Shown: positions 32,541 through 42,185, numbered from the stretch's first letter. The stretch: DNA of 64,000 nt from an uncultured Flavobacteriales bacterium (GCA_938085105.1 CALKGK010000012.1:29232-93231); one strand, 5' to 3'. The notes: a model not told the origin generated them from the sequence alone. Made by a program: numbers and translations.

Positions 32541-33612
32541 CTGCAACAGTATGGTGCTCATCATTCACTTCAAGGATAAAATCGATCAAGCCTTTGAAGT
32601 AAACTTCAGGGTTGTCGTACTGGCTCAAATGTGAACCAGTGGGGCAGAAGAGGTAGGTGCCGTTTTGAACATTTTCGGCGAGCCACTTCATTTGTTCGGG
32701 ATCCATGGTGTCGTGCTTCGCCCCAATGCTGAGTATCGGAACTTCGATTTTGTGTACATCTGGCTTCACATCCCAAGTTTTCAAATTCGCATCGCCTTTG
32801 ATGCCAAATTCAGACGGACCCTGCATGTGGTTGTACACAACTGCATTGATGTGATTAAACGAGCGGTTGACCGGCTCTGGCCATTCATCCAAAGGCCTTC
32901 TCAAAATGTGTTCTGTATAATAATGCTCGCTCACCAATTCCGCATACCTCGGGTTGGAATAATCTCCAGCATCTTCTAAGGCCTGTATTTCGGCTTGTAC
33001 CTCCGGGTCCAACATTGGTGCAAGTACCTCAGCGGAGTAGTCTTGATATTCAGGAAGGGAAGGAACCATGTTGGATACAATCAAACCTTTCATGTTTTCC
33101 TGGTACTTTAGGGCATATTGGAGTCCGAGAATCCCGCCCCAGCTCTGGCCATAGAGATAGAAATTATCTTCATTCAAGTTCAAGGCAATGCGCACTTGTT
33201 CTACCTCTTCTACAAAACGATCCAACTGCCAAAGTGAAGTATCTTGAGGTTGATCGCTGTAATAACTTCCCAATTGGTCGTAATAAATAAATTCAATCCC
33301 TGCTTGCGGAAAGTAACTCTCAAAGCACTCAAAAAGCTCATGAGTGAGTCCCGGACCTCCATGCAAGAGCAGCACCCGCATTTTTGGAGCATTGCCCACT
33401 TGCTTGGTCCATACCTGAAATGTTCCTTTGTCCGTTTCGATAGGAACCATTTTAACACCGCCCGTATTTTTAAGAAGGGAATCGGTGTAACTGAGGTATT
33501 CTTTACAGGAAGACGAGCTTGTCTCATCCATGGGGGTAACATCTCTTGTTTTTTCTGAACAAGAGAAGAAGAGGAGTGTGCACGAAGCGAGAAGGACAAA
33601 GTACTTTTTCAT
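32530..33612 (-). CDS. Proline iminopeptidase-type alpha/beta hydrolase lipoprotein
   Basis: This 360-residue protein starts at ATG 33612, where a lipobox signal (FVLLASCTLLFFSC) begins. The longer frame to 33726 adds promoter-like sequence. The mature part has the oxyanion 'HGGPG', the nucleophile elbow GQSWGG (Ser), the acid 'EVPILSIGAKHD' and a C-terminal His in 'GSHLSQYDNPE'. This is the alpha/beta hydrolase S33 family, which cleaves N-terminal proline or related substrates. A TATCTTTT element lies upstream of the start, so it may have its own promoter within the series. Confidence 0.86.
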   Translation of the reverse strand: MKKYFVLLASCTLLFFSCSEKTRDVTPMDETSSSSCKEYLSYTDSLLKNTGGVKMVPIETDKGTFQVWTKQVGNAPKMRVLLLHGGPGLTHELFECFESYFPQAGIEFIYYDQLGSYYSDQPQDTSLWQLDRFVEEVEQVRIALNLNEDNFYLYGQSWGGILGLQYALKYQENMKGLIVSNMVPSLPEYQDYSAEVLAPMLDPEVQAEIQALEDAGDYSNPRYAELVSEHYYTEHILRRPLDEWPEPVNRSFNHINAVVYNHMQGPSEFGIKGDANLKTWDVKPDVHKIEVPILSIGAKHDTMDPEQMKWLAENVQNGTYLFCPTGSHLSQYDNPEVYFKGLIDFILEVNDEHHTVADGE

Positions 33613-33643
33613 GATGGAAAAGATACGTGCTCTTCTTGAAATA

Positions 33644-35017
33644 TCAGATGGTTTTGCTAAATCGTTGGGATTGTTCCCGTTTTGCATTGAGATGGGCGTC
33701 AAAACACATGCAAATGTTGCGCACAAAAGCTTCTCCTTCTGGAAGGACGATGAGCTCTCCTGTTTTCAATTCACACAAGCCATCTTCAATGAGTTCTTGA
33801 AGTTTGGATTGAATGGTTTTGAAGAAGGGCTTTTGCTCGAATTCATTGCTCCATGTTGCCTTGAAGTGACAAATAATGTCCAAAATAATGGTGCGAAGTT
33901 CGAGATCTTCCTGGCTGTGCTGGTGTCCGCGAAAAACGGGGATAATTCCAGAATGAACCAGTTCTTCATACTCCTTCACACTTTTCACATTCTGAGCAAA
34001 TCCACCCCAAACATCGCTAATGGCAGACATCCCTAGACCAATCATCAAGCGGTTGGTGTTGGTGGTGTAGCCCATGAAGTTTCTGTGAAGTGCCTTGTTC
34101 TTTAAAGCTATGGCCAAGGAGTCGCTTGGTAAGGCAAAGTGATCCATTCCCACTTCCACATAACCGGCATCAAGTAACATCCCTTTTGCTGTTTCGTAAA
34201 GCGCTCTTTTCTCTTCCGGTTGAGGTAAGTCAGACTCATCGTAGGCGCGCTGACCCAAACCTGGAATCCATGGGACATGGGCGTAGCTGTACAGACTGAT
34301 TCTTTCAGGACGCAGGCTCAAAGTTAGTTCAATGCTGTTTTTGATGTCTGTTAGTCCCTGCTTTGGAAGACCAAAAACGAGATCATGGCTGATGCTGGTG
34401 TAGCCTGCTTCCTGTGCGGCAAGGTGCGCCGTCTTTACCGTATCGAAACTTTGGAAACGGCGAATCACTTTTTGTACTTCTTCGGAGTAATCCTGAACAC
34501 CATAGCTTACTCTCGTGAAACCGAGCTTGGCAAGTTCTTCAAGATGTTCTGCTCGAGTATTGTTGGGGTGTCCTTCAAAGCCCAGTTCCACGTTGGGCGA
34601 AACCTCACAGCTTGAGAGGATAAAATTCAAAAGATCGCTGAGGTTTTCGGGGCTGAAGAAGGTAGGCGTACCTCCCCCGAGGTGCAATTCTTTGAGTAGG
34701 GGTTTCTTCTGAAAGAGGTCCAAGTACAGCAGCCACTCTTTTTTCAAAGCCGCGATGTAAGGTTCTTCCATTTCGTGCCTTTTGGTGATGTGCTTATGAC
34801 AACCGCAGAAGGTACACAGCGATTCACAGAAGGGCAAGTGGATGTAAATGCTCATTCCTTCCTTTTGCTGCTCTTCTTGAAATTGTTTCACCAAGCTTGG
34901 CCATAGGGTAGGGAAGCTTTCATCACTCTCCCAATGAGGAACCGTCGGATAACTGGTGTATCGAGGCCCAGGAACATTGTACTTTGAAATTAGCTTTGTG
35001 GAATCAGTCAGCGCCAT
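33644..35017 (-). CDS. hemN: Oxygen-independent coproporphyrinogen III oxidase
   Basis: This 457-residue radical SAM enzyme makes protoporphyrinogen IX without O2. The N-terminal 'YNVPGPRYTSYPT' is typical, followed by the iron-sulfur and SAM motif CESLCTFCGC, a 'GGGTPTF' SAM-binding loop and a C-terminal winged helix region. Anaerobic or micro-aerobic haem synthesis fits its place in the cbb3 oxidase cluster. It starts 8 bases after the radical SAM gene stop at 35026 and is therefore in the same operon. It is cytoplasmic. Confidence 0.95.
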   Translation of the reverse strand: MALTDSTKLISKYNVPGPRYTSYPTVPHWESDESFPTLWPSLVKQFQEEQQKEGMSIYIHLPFCESLCTFCGCHKHITKRHEMEEPYIAALKKEWLLYLDLFQKKPLLKELHLGGGTPTFFSPENLSDLLNFILSSCEVSPNVELGFEGHPNNTRAEHLEELAKLGFTRVSYGVQDYSEEVQKVIRRFQSFDTVKTAHLAAQEAGYTSISHDLVFGLPKQGLTDIKNSIELTLSLRPERISLYSYAHVPWIPGLGQRAYDESDLPQPEEKRALYETAKGMLLDAGYVEVGMDHFALPSDSLAIALKNKALHRNFMGYTTNTNRLMIGLGMSAISDVWGGFAQNVKSVKEYEELVHSGIIPVFRGHQHSQEDLELRTIILDIICHFKATWSNEFEQKPFFKTIQSKLQELIEDGLCELKTGELIVLPEGEAFVRNICMCFDAHLNAKREQSQRFSKTI

Positions 35018-35025
35018 ATTGAACT

Positions 35026-35805
35026 TTAAACAAGGGGATCGAGCTCGTTCTGAGCCAATCGGGTTTTTATTTTGAATGATTGGAGCTTCTCTGCAGCTTT
35101 CTCTAAGATGTTCACATTGGATCTTTTCTGAAGCAAGACGTCACCATTTGCTTCATAAAGCACCACCTCAATAGGATTCAAGCGAGCGATCTGAGTTGCC
35201 CAACGAGCGACTTGTTCTGCACGTGCATTGCCTTTTCCATTCCCGCGATAATGTTCGTCATAAAAAATACTCTGAATGGAGAATTCTCCTTTCAAGTGAG
35301 ATTTAAGTTGAGAGATTCTGCTGATGAGGCTGTTGTCGTCCATTTCTTGCTCATGCGGATCATACTTAAAAATGAAATGATTGACTTTCATCATCGTCTT
35401 CATTACCTCACTTCGTTGGATTCCTTTAGCGTTGGTGACCAAAGAAATGTGCGTGTCTGGAGTAAGTAGGTTTCGAATCAGCACCACGTCTTCCATAATC
35501 TCAGGAAATTTGGGGTGCAAACTAGGTTCACCAGTACCGGCAAAGCAGATGTTCTCCACTTTTCGGCCAGCGTTGATCTCCGTTTGCAAACTCTTCATCA
35601 ATGCTTCAACTACGGTGTAAGGTTCAGGTAGGGACGTATTCTCATCTAGAGCATCTTTGAAGTAGGCGCAAGTGTCACAATTGAAAATGCATCGCCGACT
35701 GCAAGAAGACATAAGGTTGATCACCAAAGTTCTTCCGTTTCTCCTGCTTTTGATCGGACCTACAATTACGCTATTGCAAATAGAGGACATCATGGCTAGT
35801 GGCAT
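35026..35805 (-). CDS. Radical SAM protein of unknown role in the cbb3 operon
   Basis: This 259-residue protein has CIFNCDTC, the CxxxCxxC cluster for a [4Fe-4S] and SAM, preceded by one more Cys (CSRRC), and later 'CFAGTGEPSLHP', a GGE-type motif. Its start overlaps the TauE/SafE-type gene by 10 bases, and hemN follows within 8 bases. The length is short for the superfamily, so no extra cluster domain is likely. It resembles general Wyosine/MoaA-like folds rather than any named enzyme. A role in oxidase haem or metal maturation is inference from context. Confidence 0.85.
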   Translation of the reverse strand: MPLAMMSSICNSVIVGPIKSRRNGRTLVINLMSSCSRRCIFNCDTCAYFKDALDENTSLPEPYTVVEALMKSLQTEINAGRKVENICFAGTGEPSLHPKFPEIMEDVVLIRNLLTPDTHISLVTNAKGIQRSEVMKTMMKVNHFIFKYDPHEQEMDDNSLISRISQLKSHLKGEFSIQSIFYDEHYRGNGKGNARAEQVARWATQIARLNPIEVVLYEANGDVLLQKRSNVNILEKAAEKLQSFKIKTRLAQNELDPLV

Positions 35806-36503
35806 TTGAATTGAGCGTTTACCTGTTCCGTATTTGCTTTTGGGCTGATGTAAGGAATGCCGAGGTTACTACCTCTCAGCACCATCAACAATCCGAAGCA
35901 AATGGTCAACACAGGAATGGCCAGCTTCCATTTCAAACCTAATAGCGGTTGGATGCGCGCACTGAATAGCGGCAGAGCAAGCATGGCGGGAAGTGTTCCT
36001 AGTCCGAATAGAATCATAAAAAGCACGGAATGTTGGAGTCCGCCGGAAGCCAAAGCACCTGCGAGCGCAACATAAATCAACCCACAGGGGAGCAGTCCAT
36101 TGAGCAAGCCCATGGTAAAGAAGGCTGCATTGTTTCTTTTCTTCAACTGTTTTGAAAAAGCGCGTTTCAAATCGGAGTAGGAGCTAAGCAGTGCATTGCT
36201 TTGAAATGGATTTTTCAATTTTAACAAACTGAGAACTCCAAAGAACAGCATCAAAAAGCCAAAAACGATGGAGAGGTACTGAGAAACTCCCAAGAGTGAG
36301 AGTCCTTCGCCAATACTTCCTAAAATCAATCCCAAAACAGCATAAGTTAAAATGCGCCCACCGTTATAGAGAGCAATAGAGAACAGCTTGTCCGAAGGGC
36401 TTTTTTGAGCAATCGGGAGGGCAAGCGCAATGGGTCCACACATGCCTAAACAATGCAGGTTTCCCACAATCCCAATGACTAAAGCACTCCAAACAAAACT
36501 CAT
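35796..36503 (-). CDS. TauE/SafE-like (sulfite exporter / UreH domain) membrane protein
   Basis: This 235-residue protein has about six transmembrane helices, with 'GNLHCLGMCGPIAL' in the first helix and 'NGLLPCGLIYVALAGA' in the fourth. This is the COG2836 type that regularly sits beside cco genes in Bacteroidota, where it is thought to help copper or thiol handling in oxidase assembly (family knowledge, not proven here). His-Cys residues in the first helix could bind metal. It overlaps the radical SAM gene by 10 bases and lies 10 bases after ccoH. Confidence 0.88.
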   Translation of the reverse strand: MSFVWSALVIGIVGNLHCLGMCGPIALALPIAQKSPSDKLFSIALYNGGRILTYAVLGLILGSIGEGLSLLGVSQYLSIVFGFLMLFFGVLSLLKLKNPFQSNALLSSYSDLKRAFSKQLKKRNNAAFFTMGLLNGLLPCGLIYVALAGALASGGLQHSVLFMILFGLGTLPAMLALPLFSARIQPLLGLKWKLAIPVLTICFGLLMVLRGSNLGIPYISPKANTEQVNAQFKCH

Positions 36504-36513
36504 AATGTCTCTT

Positions 36514-36960
36514 TTATTTTACGGGGATGAAAAATGATTTTTCGGTATAGAAGGGTTTCGTTCCTTCCGTCCAACTCATTTTGATTTGATAATTGCCAGG
36601 AGCTAATTTTTCCAAGGGAATTTTTTGCTCGTAAGTGCCTTTTGTTAAAGGAAAGCGCTGATCAAAGCGTGCATCATCTGGACGGTAAAAGTGCACAGAG
36701 CCTTCCATGATACTTGAATCTACCTCCGGAGGGAAGGTAATGCTCAATACATCTCCTTTCAGTTCAAGTATAACACCATCTTCAACACCCATACTGTTCT
36801 TTTTAGCAGTAATGCGTGTTTCATAATCGAGCTCTTGTTGGTAGTAATCTTCCGCGTACAAGTCCGTACTTGTCATGCTCGCTTTGAAGACCATAAACAA
36901 GATAAAAATCATGAATGCGATAATTGCCGCAGCGATACCTGTTCCCCAATTCAATTTCAT
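36514..36960 (-). CDS. ccoH: FixH/CcoH-type oxidase assembly protein
   Basis: This 148-residue protein has one N-terminal transmembrane helix (GIAAAIIAFMIFILFMVFKASM) and a periplasmic beta domain with 'YYQQELDYETRI' and 'RFDQRFPLT...GNYQIKMSW'. FixH/CcoH is needed to assemble or stabilise cbb3 oxidase. Its ATG overlaps the ccoG stop by one base, TAATG, so the two are translationally coupled. The C-terminus is short of Cys. It is single-pass in the inner membrane. Confidence 0.9.
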   Translation of the reverse strand: MKLNWGTGIAAAIIAFMIFILFMVFKASMTSTDLYAEDYYQQELDYETRITAKKNSMGVEDGVILELKGDVLSITFPPEVDSSIMEGSVHFYRPDDARFDQRFPLTKGTYEQKIPLEKLAPGNYQIKMSWTEGTKPFYTEKSFFIPVK

Positions 36961-38351
36961 TATATCGGTCCGATAAAGGTGGTTGAGATGGTCTCTTCCA
37001 ACTGGTTATTATTGAACACGCCGATTTTCAGCTCGTTCTTACCGCTCTTCATTTGGTCCTTTTTCATCAGGATCATGAATTTACCGGTGTGTTCTCCTCT
37101 CGCTTCGATTAAGAGTTCATTTCCAATCATGGAAATTTCTGCGTTCCCTTCAAGGATTTCCAAATGGATAGGAGCTTCTTCATTTGTTTTGTTCACTACT
37201 GCGATATCATAAATATTGCTATAAGTCACATCATCCATTTTTGTGAACAACGTTCCTCTGGTTCTTAGCACTGTGGCTTCAATGTCTGTTCTTGTTATGA
37301 GAAGAGCGGACATCAAAACGAGCAATCCAAGCAAAACCATACTATAAGCTTTCGCTCTTCCCGTAAGGGTGAATTTTGTCTTTTTCTCGATGGTTTCACT
37401 CGAAGCAAAACGAACCAAACCTTTTTCCATCCCCACTTTCTCCATCATGTGGTCACAAGCATCAATGCATGCCGTGCAGTTGATGCATTCCAGCTGCGTA
37501 CCGTTTCTGATGTCAATTCCCGTTGGACAAACATTCACGCACAAATTACAGTCAATACAATCTCCTTTTTCCGCAGCCTGTCGGTCTTCATTTTTACGAA
37601 TCTTTCCACGGTTTTCGCCACGGATGTGGTCGTAAGCCACTACGAGAGAGTTTTTATCGAGCAGTACGGACTGTAAACGACCGTAAGGACAGATGAAAGT
37701 ACAAACCTGTTCACGGGCCAAGCTGAACACAGCGAAGAACACCGTTGTGAAGATGGCAATAGCGACAAAACCACCGAAGTGTTCTGTAACCGGACTCGTA
37801 ACAATCTCTATGAGGGCTTCGGAACCGATGATGTATGCCAAAAAAGTATTCGCAATGAGGAAAGAGATCAACCAAAAAATGAGATTTTTAGAACCTTTTT
37901 TAAGAATTTTTTCTCGGTTCCAAGGTGCTTTCTTCAAACGCATCTGATCTTTCCAGTCGCCCTCAATCCAATATTCGATGCGGCGAAACACCATCTCCAT
38001 AAAAATGGTTTGCGGACAAACCCAACCGCAGAAGAGTCGGCCAAAGACCACCGTAAACAGGATAATAAATACCACCAGCGTGATCATCGCCAAAGCGAAC
38101 AAGTGGAAATCTTGAGGGTGAAAAGTTTGGCCCAGAATCACAAAGTGACGTTCCAAGATGTTCAGCATAAGTAGGGGCTGACCATTGATCCGGAGAAAAG
38201 GTCCGGCGAAAAGAAAAGCTAAAAGCACATAGCTCAAATATTTTCTTTTGTTGTACCACCAACCCCAAGGTTTTTTTGGAAACACCCAAACCCGTTTACC
38301 CTTGCTATCAACGGTACTCAGTTGGTCTCTGTATGTGTTGTTCTCTTCCAT
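36960..38351 (-). CDS. ccoG: Cytochrome c oxidase accessory protein CcoG
   Basis: This 463-residue membrane protein has four to five transmembrane helices, a 'FCGWVCPQTIFMEMVFRRIE' segment and two 4Fe-4S ferredoxin motifs (CIDCNLCVNVCPTGIDIR and CINCTACIDACD), then a periplasmic Ig-like domain. CcoG is the cupric reductase for the oxidase copper centre. I chose ATG 38351. The frame's TTG at 38363 is 4 codons earlier. Genes follow in the ccoP, ccoG, ccoH order common in Bacteroidota. Confidence 0.94.
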   Translation of the reverse strand: MEENNTYRDQLSTVDSKGKRVWVFPKKPWGWWYNKRKYLSYVLLAFLFAGPFLRINGQPLLMLNILERHFVILGQTFHPQDFHLFALAMITLVVFIILFTVVFGRLFCGWVCPQTIFMEMVFRRIEYWIEGDWKDQMRLKKAPWNREKILKKGSKNLIFWLISFLIANTFLAYIIGSEALIEIVTSPVTEHFGGFVAIAIFTTVFFAVFSLAREQVCTFICPYGRLQSVLLDKNSLVVAYDHIRGENRGKIRKNEDRQAAEKGDCIDCNLCVNVCPTGIDIRNGTQLECINCTACIDACDHMMEKVGMEKGLVRFASSETIEKKTKFTLTGRAKAYSMVLLGLLVLMSALLITRTDIEATVLRTRGTLFTKMDDVTYSNIYDIAVVNKTNEEAPIHLEILEGNAEISMIGNELLIEARGEHTGKFMILMKKDQMKSGKNELKIGVFNNNQLEETISTTFIGPI

Positions 38352-38399
38352 CTTTCGGTTCAATGATTGCTTTTGAAACGGGATTTATTGTTTTTGGTC

Positions 38400-39506
38400 T
38401 TATTGTAGCATAGAAACAGTGGTACTGTCTGCTTGCGGGGTGTCCAAGTCTTGCATATCAGGCACATAAAGTTCTCCTTGAGGCGCCTTAGGGTTATCTG
38501 GTTCCGTACCTTGAAGTGTGTTGATGAATGAGCTCACTTCTTGAATTTGAATGGGATTCAGTTCATCTTTCCAACTTTTCATTCCGTTTTTCGCTCCATA
38601 CTTGATTGTTTTGAAAACATCGGCGATATCACCACCATAAATCCAGTATTGATCCGTGAGGTTAGGTCCAACTTTCCCTTCTCCTGAGGCACCGTGGCAA
38701 ACTTCACAGTACTGCACGAAGAGACCTTTACCACGTTTCAAAGCACCAGCTTCGTTCAAGAGTACCACATTGGATTCGTCCACATTCATTTTTTGAGCTG
38801 CGAGATAAGCTTGTACCTCTGCGTCTGCTCTTTTCATTTCAGAGTGGTATTCTTCGATTTGAAGCTCACCCGTTTCTAACACATGGAAGTGGATGAGGTA
38901 GATAACTCCAACAACAATCGACACATAGAAACCCCATTTCCACCAGGGTGGGAGGTTGTTGTCCAACTCCCGAATTCCATCATACTCGTGATCGGTAGCC
39001 ACCGTTTCTTCTTGGTCCAAAGGAGCAGCATCCGTAAGAATGTGCATGATTTTGGCCATTGGGCGTTCAGCAGGATCTTCCACTTTCACGGTCTTCTCAA
39101 CCTTCACCTTGTCGATGGTAAGAAGTGATTGCAAGAGTTGTCTGAAGTAAATCACCACTCCAGCGAGAAGAACATTAAGTGTGAGCAGAACATACAAGAG
39201 GTTGTCTGTTACATTGACTTGAAGAGCATTGCCTGCTTCGCTAGAAAGATCAGCCCCTTCAGCCGCAGCCATTGCCATTTCAGGCATCAGGAAGCCCAAG
39301 AGAGCGAGGATGATTCCAGCCCCAATAGAGCCCATGTTTTTTGTAGCCTCATCTGCCGCTTTTGCGCGAGCATTAACTTTTGCCATTTTGCTTCTAAAGA
39401 GTTCGCTCTTGAGAATCGACTTGATGGTTCTACCCAGCACGACGATGGCCATCACTTCGAGGAAAGTTGTGAAAATCAAAAACCAAAAGATGATTTGTGG
39501 ATCCAT
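38400..39506 (-). CDS. ccoP: cbb3-type cytochrome c oxidase subunit III, single-haem form
   Basis: This 368-residue subunit has an enlarged N-terminal region with two or three extra transmembrane helices, the CcoP N-domain (about 175-215 with 'NNLPPWWKWGFYVSIVVGVIYLIHF'), and one C-terminal cytochrome c domain with CEVCHG, Met ligand region 'KNGMKSW'. Proteobacterial CcoP has two haems; one haem is usual in this phylum. It passes electrons to the CcoN/O unit on the periplasmic side. It is preceded by a 54-residue CcoQ-like gene and followed by ccoG. Confidence 0.93.
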   Translation of the reverse strand: MDPQIIFWFLIFTTFLEVMAIVVLGRTIKSILKSELFRSKMAKVNARAKAADEATKNMGSIGAGIILALLGFLMPEMAMAAAEGADLSSEAGNALQVNVTDNLLYVLLTLNVLLAGVVIYFRQLLQSLLTIDKVKVEKTVKVEDPAERPMAKIMHILTDAAPLDQEETVATDHEYDGIRELDNNLPPWWKWGFYVSIVVGVIYLIHFHVLETGELQIEEYHSEMKRADAEVQAYLAAQKMNVDESNVVLLNEAGALKRGKGLFVQYCEVCHGASGEGKVGPNLTDQYWIYGGDIADVFKTIKYGAKNGMKSWKDELNPIQIQEVSSFINTLQGTEPDNPKAPQGELYVPDMQDLDTPQADSTTVSMLQ

Positions 39507-39544
39507 GATGTTGGTGTTTATCGAGTTGTTGTTTTAAGGAGTAT

Positions 39545-39709
39545 TTAGTCGAGCGGAATCTGTGCGATTTCTTGAATCTTCTTCTTGTCAGATCGTACTG
39601 CCCAAATGAGCAATGCGACGAAGAACCCTACAAATATGCTCAGCGAGATGATGGGGTAAATGGAGATTCCATCGATCGATGACATGTGGTGTGATATGAA
39701 TTTTAACAT
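39545..39709 (-). CDS. ccoQ: CcoQ-like small membrane subunit
   Basis: This 54-residue ORF has one transmembrane helix (ISLSIFVGFFVALLIWAV), then RSDKKKIQEIAQI and LD. It sits between ccoNO and ccoP, exactly where the small CcoQ subunit lies in cbb3 operons. CcoQ keeps the complex stable. The position and topology give the call, since small CcoQ proteins share little sequence. It is on the minus strand, overlaid by a shadow frame. Confidence 0.8.
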   Translation of the reverse strand: MLKFISHHMSSIDGISIYPIISLSIFVGFFVALLIWAVRSDKKKIQEIAQIPLD

Positions 39710-39744
39710 GATCTTTTTCTTTAATTGTCAGTAACTGAGCTATT

Positions 39745-41940
39745 TTATTCTTCGACTTCTTCAGGACTTGTTCCCGTGAGTAGTTCTTCAGTACCAGCGT
39801 GGATATCAGAACCGAGTCTTTGCAAGTAAGCAATGAGGGCAACGATTTCTTTTTGTTGAAGCGTAGCCACACTGTTCTCATCGAAATCATCTGCTTGAAG
39901 GTCTTTCAAGATGTTGGTAGCGATCTCTTTTCCTTGTTCGTCCATGTTTTCAGCAACCTCAGCTTCAAAACCTTCAGCATAAGGAACACCCATGGAGCGC
40001 ATTGCAGAGATTTTGGTTTCTGTGTGGCTTCTGTCCAAATCGTCACTGATCAACCATGGGTAGGCTGGCATGATGGAACCCGGTGAAATGTCCGTTGGGT
40101 TCTCCATGTGGAGGTAGTGCCATGAATCTGGACGATTCTGTTTGTTTCCACGACCTTCTCGGTGCAAATCCGGACCAGTTCTTTTTGATCCCCATTGGAA
40201 AGGGTGATCGTAAACGAACTCTCCTGCTTTGGAGTACTCGCCGTAACGGGTAGTTTCAAATCGGAGCGGACGAACCATTTGGGAGTGACAGTTGTAGCAA
40301 CCCTCACGGATGTAGATATCTCTACCTTCCAATTCGAGTGGAGTATAAGGTTGAACGCTAGCAATCGTTGGGACGTTAGAAGAAACCAAGAACGTAGGTA
40401 CCATTTCAACAATACCACCGATGAGGATCATCACCAAACTGAGAAGCAACATTTGAAGTGGACGGCGCTCAATAACTCTGTGCCAGTATTCTCCTTCTTT
40501 TCTTTTAGTACTCATTTTCGGCAGTGCTGGAGCTTCTGCTGGTTCATTGGCAAGCAATTTACCCATCACCATCGTTCGAGCAAGGTTGTAAGTCATCATC
40601 AATGCACCTACGAGGTAGAGCAATCCACCGCCTGCACGCATGATGTAGAATGGACGAAGTTGGGTTACTGTTTCGAGGAAGTCTTTGTTGGCCAAAGTAC
40701 CGTCAGCTTGAAAATCTTGCCACATCAATCCTTGGGTAAATCCAGCCCAGTAGAGTGGAATTGCATACAAGAGGATTCCTAAGGTTCCAATCCAGAAGTG
40801 TGCATTGGCCATTTTTTTAGAGAAAAGCTCGGTTCTGAAAATCTTAGGAACCAACCAGTAAAGCATACCGAAAGTGAGCATTCCGTTCCATCCCAATCCA
40901 CCGATGTGAACGTGAGCGATGGTCCAGTCTGTAAAGTGAGAGATGACATTCACTGATTTCAACGACATCATCGGTCCTTCAAAAGTGGACATCCCATAAC
41001 AAGTTATGGCAACCACCATAAATTTCAGTACCACATCTTCACGTACTTTATCCCAAGCACCACGAAGCGTAAGCAATCCGTTCAACATCCCTCCCCAAGA
41101 AGGAGCAATCAACATTACAGAGAAAACAACACCCAGACTCTGTGCCCAACCTGGAAGTGCAGTGTAAAGCAAGTGGTGAGGTCCGGCCCAGATGTAAATG
41201 AAAATCAAAGCCCAGAAGTGAATGATGGATAGACGATAGGAGTAAACAGGTCTGTTCGCTGCTTTAGGAACGAAGTAATACATCAATCCCAAGTACGGAG
41301 TAGTGAGGAAAAAGGCCACCGCGTTGTGTCCATACCACCATTGCACCAAAGCATCTTGAACTCCAGCGTACATGGAGTAACTCTTGAAGAAGTGAATTGG
41401 GAATTCGAAGGAGTTTACCAAGTGAAGCACTGCAACCGTTACGAAGGTGGCGATGTAGAACCAAACTGCTACATAAAGGTGTTTCACTCGTCTTTTTAAG
41501 ATGGTGGCGAACATGTTCCAACCGAAAACCACCCAAATGATGGTGATGGCGATATCAATTGGCCACTCCAACTCGGCGTATTCCTTACCACTGGTGTATC
41601 CGAGAGGAAGGGTAAGTACAGCCGAAACGATGATCAACTGCCAACCCCAAAAGTTGAGGTTACTCAACACATCGCTCCACATTCTCGCCTTCATCAAACG
41701 TTGAAGGGAGTAGTAGACCCCGGCGAAAATACCGTTTCCTACAAATGCAAAAATCACTGCATTGGTGTGCAGTGGACGAATTCGACCGAAGCTCAACCAA
41801 GAGGCGAGGTTCAGATCAGGCCAAACAAGTTGGCAAGCAGCGAGAAGTCCAACGATCATGCCGATGACTCCCCAAATGATTGTTGCAAGAATAAACTTCT
41901 TTACAATCTTGTTGTCGTAAGAAAACTGTTCAAGTTCCAT
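39745..41940 (-). CDS. ccoNO: cbb3-type cytochrome c oxidase, fused CcoN-CcoO
   Basis: This 731-residue protein joins the catalytic haem-copper subunit CcoN (about 1-470, twelve or more helices, with 'HIGGLGWNG' and 'QWWYGHNAVAF' histidine ligands) to the cytochrome c subunit CcoO (about 510-731, with CYNCHSQM for haem c and 'PYPW' region). The fusion is common in Bacteroidota. I chose ATG 41940; the TTG two codons earlier is less likely. It reduces O2 at very low tension and pumps protons at the cytoplasmic membrane. It lies 33 bases after ccoS. Confidence 0.96.
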   Translation of the reverse strand: MELEQFSYDNKIVKKFILATIIWGVIGMIVGLLAACQLVWPDLNLASWLSFGRIRPLHTNAVIFAFVGNGIFAGVYYSLQRLMKARMWSDVLSNLNFWGWQLIIVSAVLTLPLGYTSGKEYAELEWPIDIAITIIWVVFGWNMFATILKRRVKHLYVAVWFYIATFVTVAVLHLVNSFEFPIHFFKSYSMYAGVQDALVQWWYGHNAVAFFLTTPYLGLMYYFVPKAANRPVYSYRLSIIHFWALIFIYIWAGPHHLLYTALPGWAQSLGVVFSVMLIAPSWGGMLNGLLTLRGAWDKVREDVVLKFMVVAITCYGMSTFEGPMMSLKSVNVISHFTDWTIAHVHIGGLGWNGMLTFGMLYWLVPKIFRTELFSKKMANAHFWIGTLGILLYAIPLYWAGFTQGLMWQDFQADGTLANKDFLETVTQLRPFYIMRAGGGLLYLVGALMMTYNLARTMVMGKLLANEPAEAPALPKMSTKRKEGEYWHRVIERRPLQMLLLSLVMILIGGIVEMVPTFLVSSNVPTIASVQPYTPLELEGRDIYIREGCYNCHSQMVRPLRFETTRYGEYSKAGEFVYDHPFQWGSKRTGPDLHREGRGNKQNRPDSWHYLHMENPTDISPGSIMPAYPWLISDDLDRSHTETKISAMRSMGVPYAEGFEAEVAENMDEQGKEIATNILKDLQADDFDENSVATLQQKEIVALIAYLQRLGSDIHAGTEELLTGTSPEEVEE

Positions 41941-41973
41941 ATTCAAATTGTTGCTATGGTGAGGGTTGAGTAA

Positions 41974-42159
41974 TTAATTCGCTTGTTTGTTTGATTGGAG
42001 TGTTTCATCCTTCTTTTTCTGTTTATCATCAAAGAGAATGCGGATGCTCGGACCGTAGTCGTCTTCATATTGTCCACTCCGAATGGCCCATAGGAATGCT
42101 CCCAAAAAGCAAAGGGCCACAACTAAACTGATCATAATAAGTAGGTAGATTACACTCAT
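41974..42159 (-). CDS. ccoS: cbb3 oxidase assembly protein CcoS
   Basis: This 61-residue protein starts with one transmembrane helix (VIYLLIMISLVVALCFLGAFLWAI) and continues with RSGQYEDD, the usual CcoS pattern. It is required for haem b and copper insertion into CcoN. It is the first gene of the structural transcript, directly after a CATCTTTG element (one mismatch to the -7 consensus) that leaves essentially no leader, and with an inverted repeat further upstream. It is divergent from nothing: ccoI reads the same way upstream. Confidence 0.95.
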   Translation of the reverse strand: MSVIYLLIMISLVVALCFLGAFLWAIRSGQYEDDYGPSIRILFDDKQKKKDETLQSNKQAN

Positions 42160-42185
42160 GGGACAAAGATGCAGTGAAGTTCAGG

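Noticed and set aside
38363..38363. TTG start for ccoG four codons before the ATG
   Set aside because: ATG at 38351 gives the usual N-terminus, and TTG starts in this window are supported only where no ATG exists.
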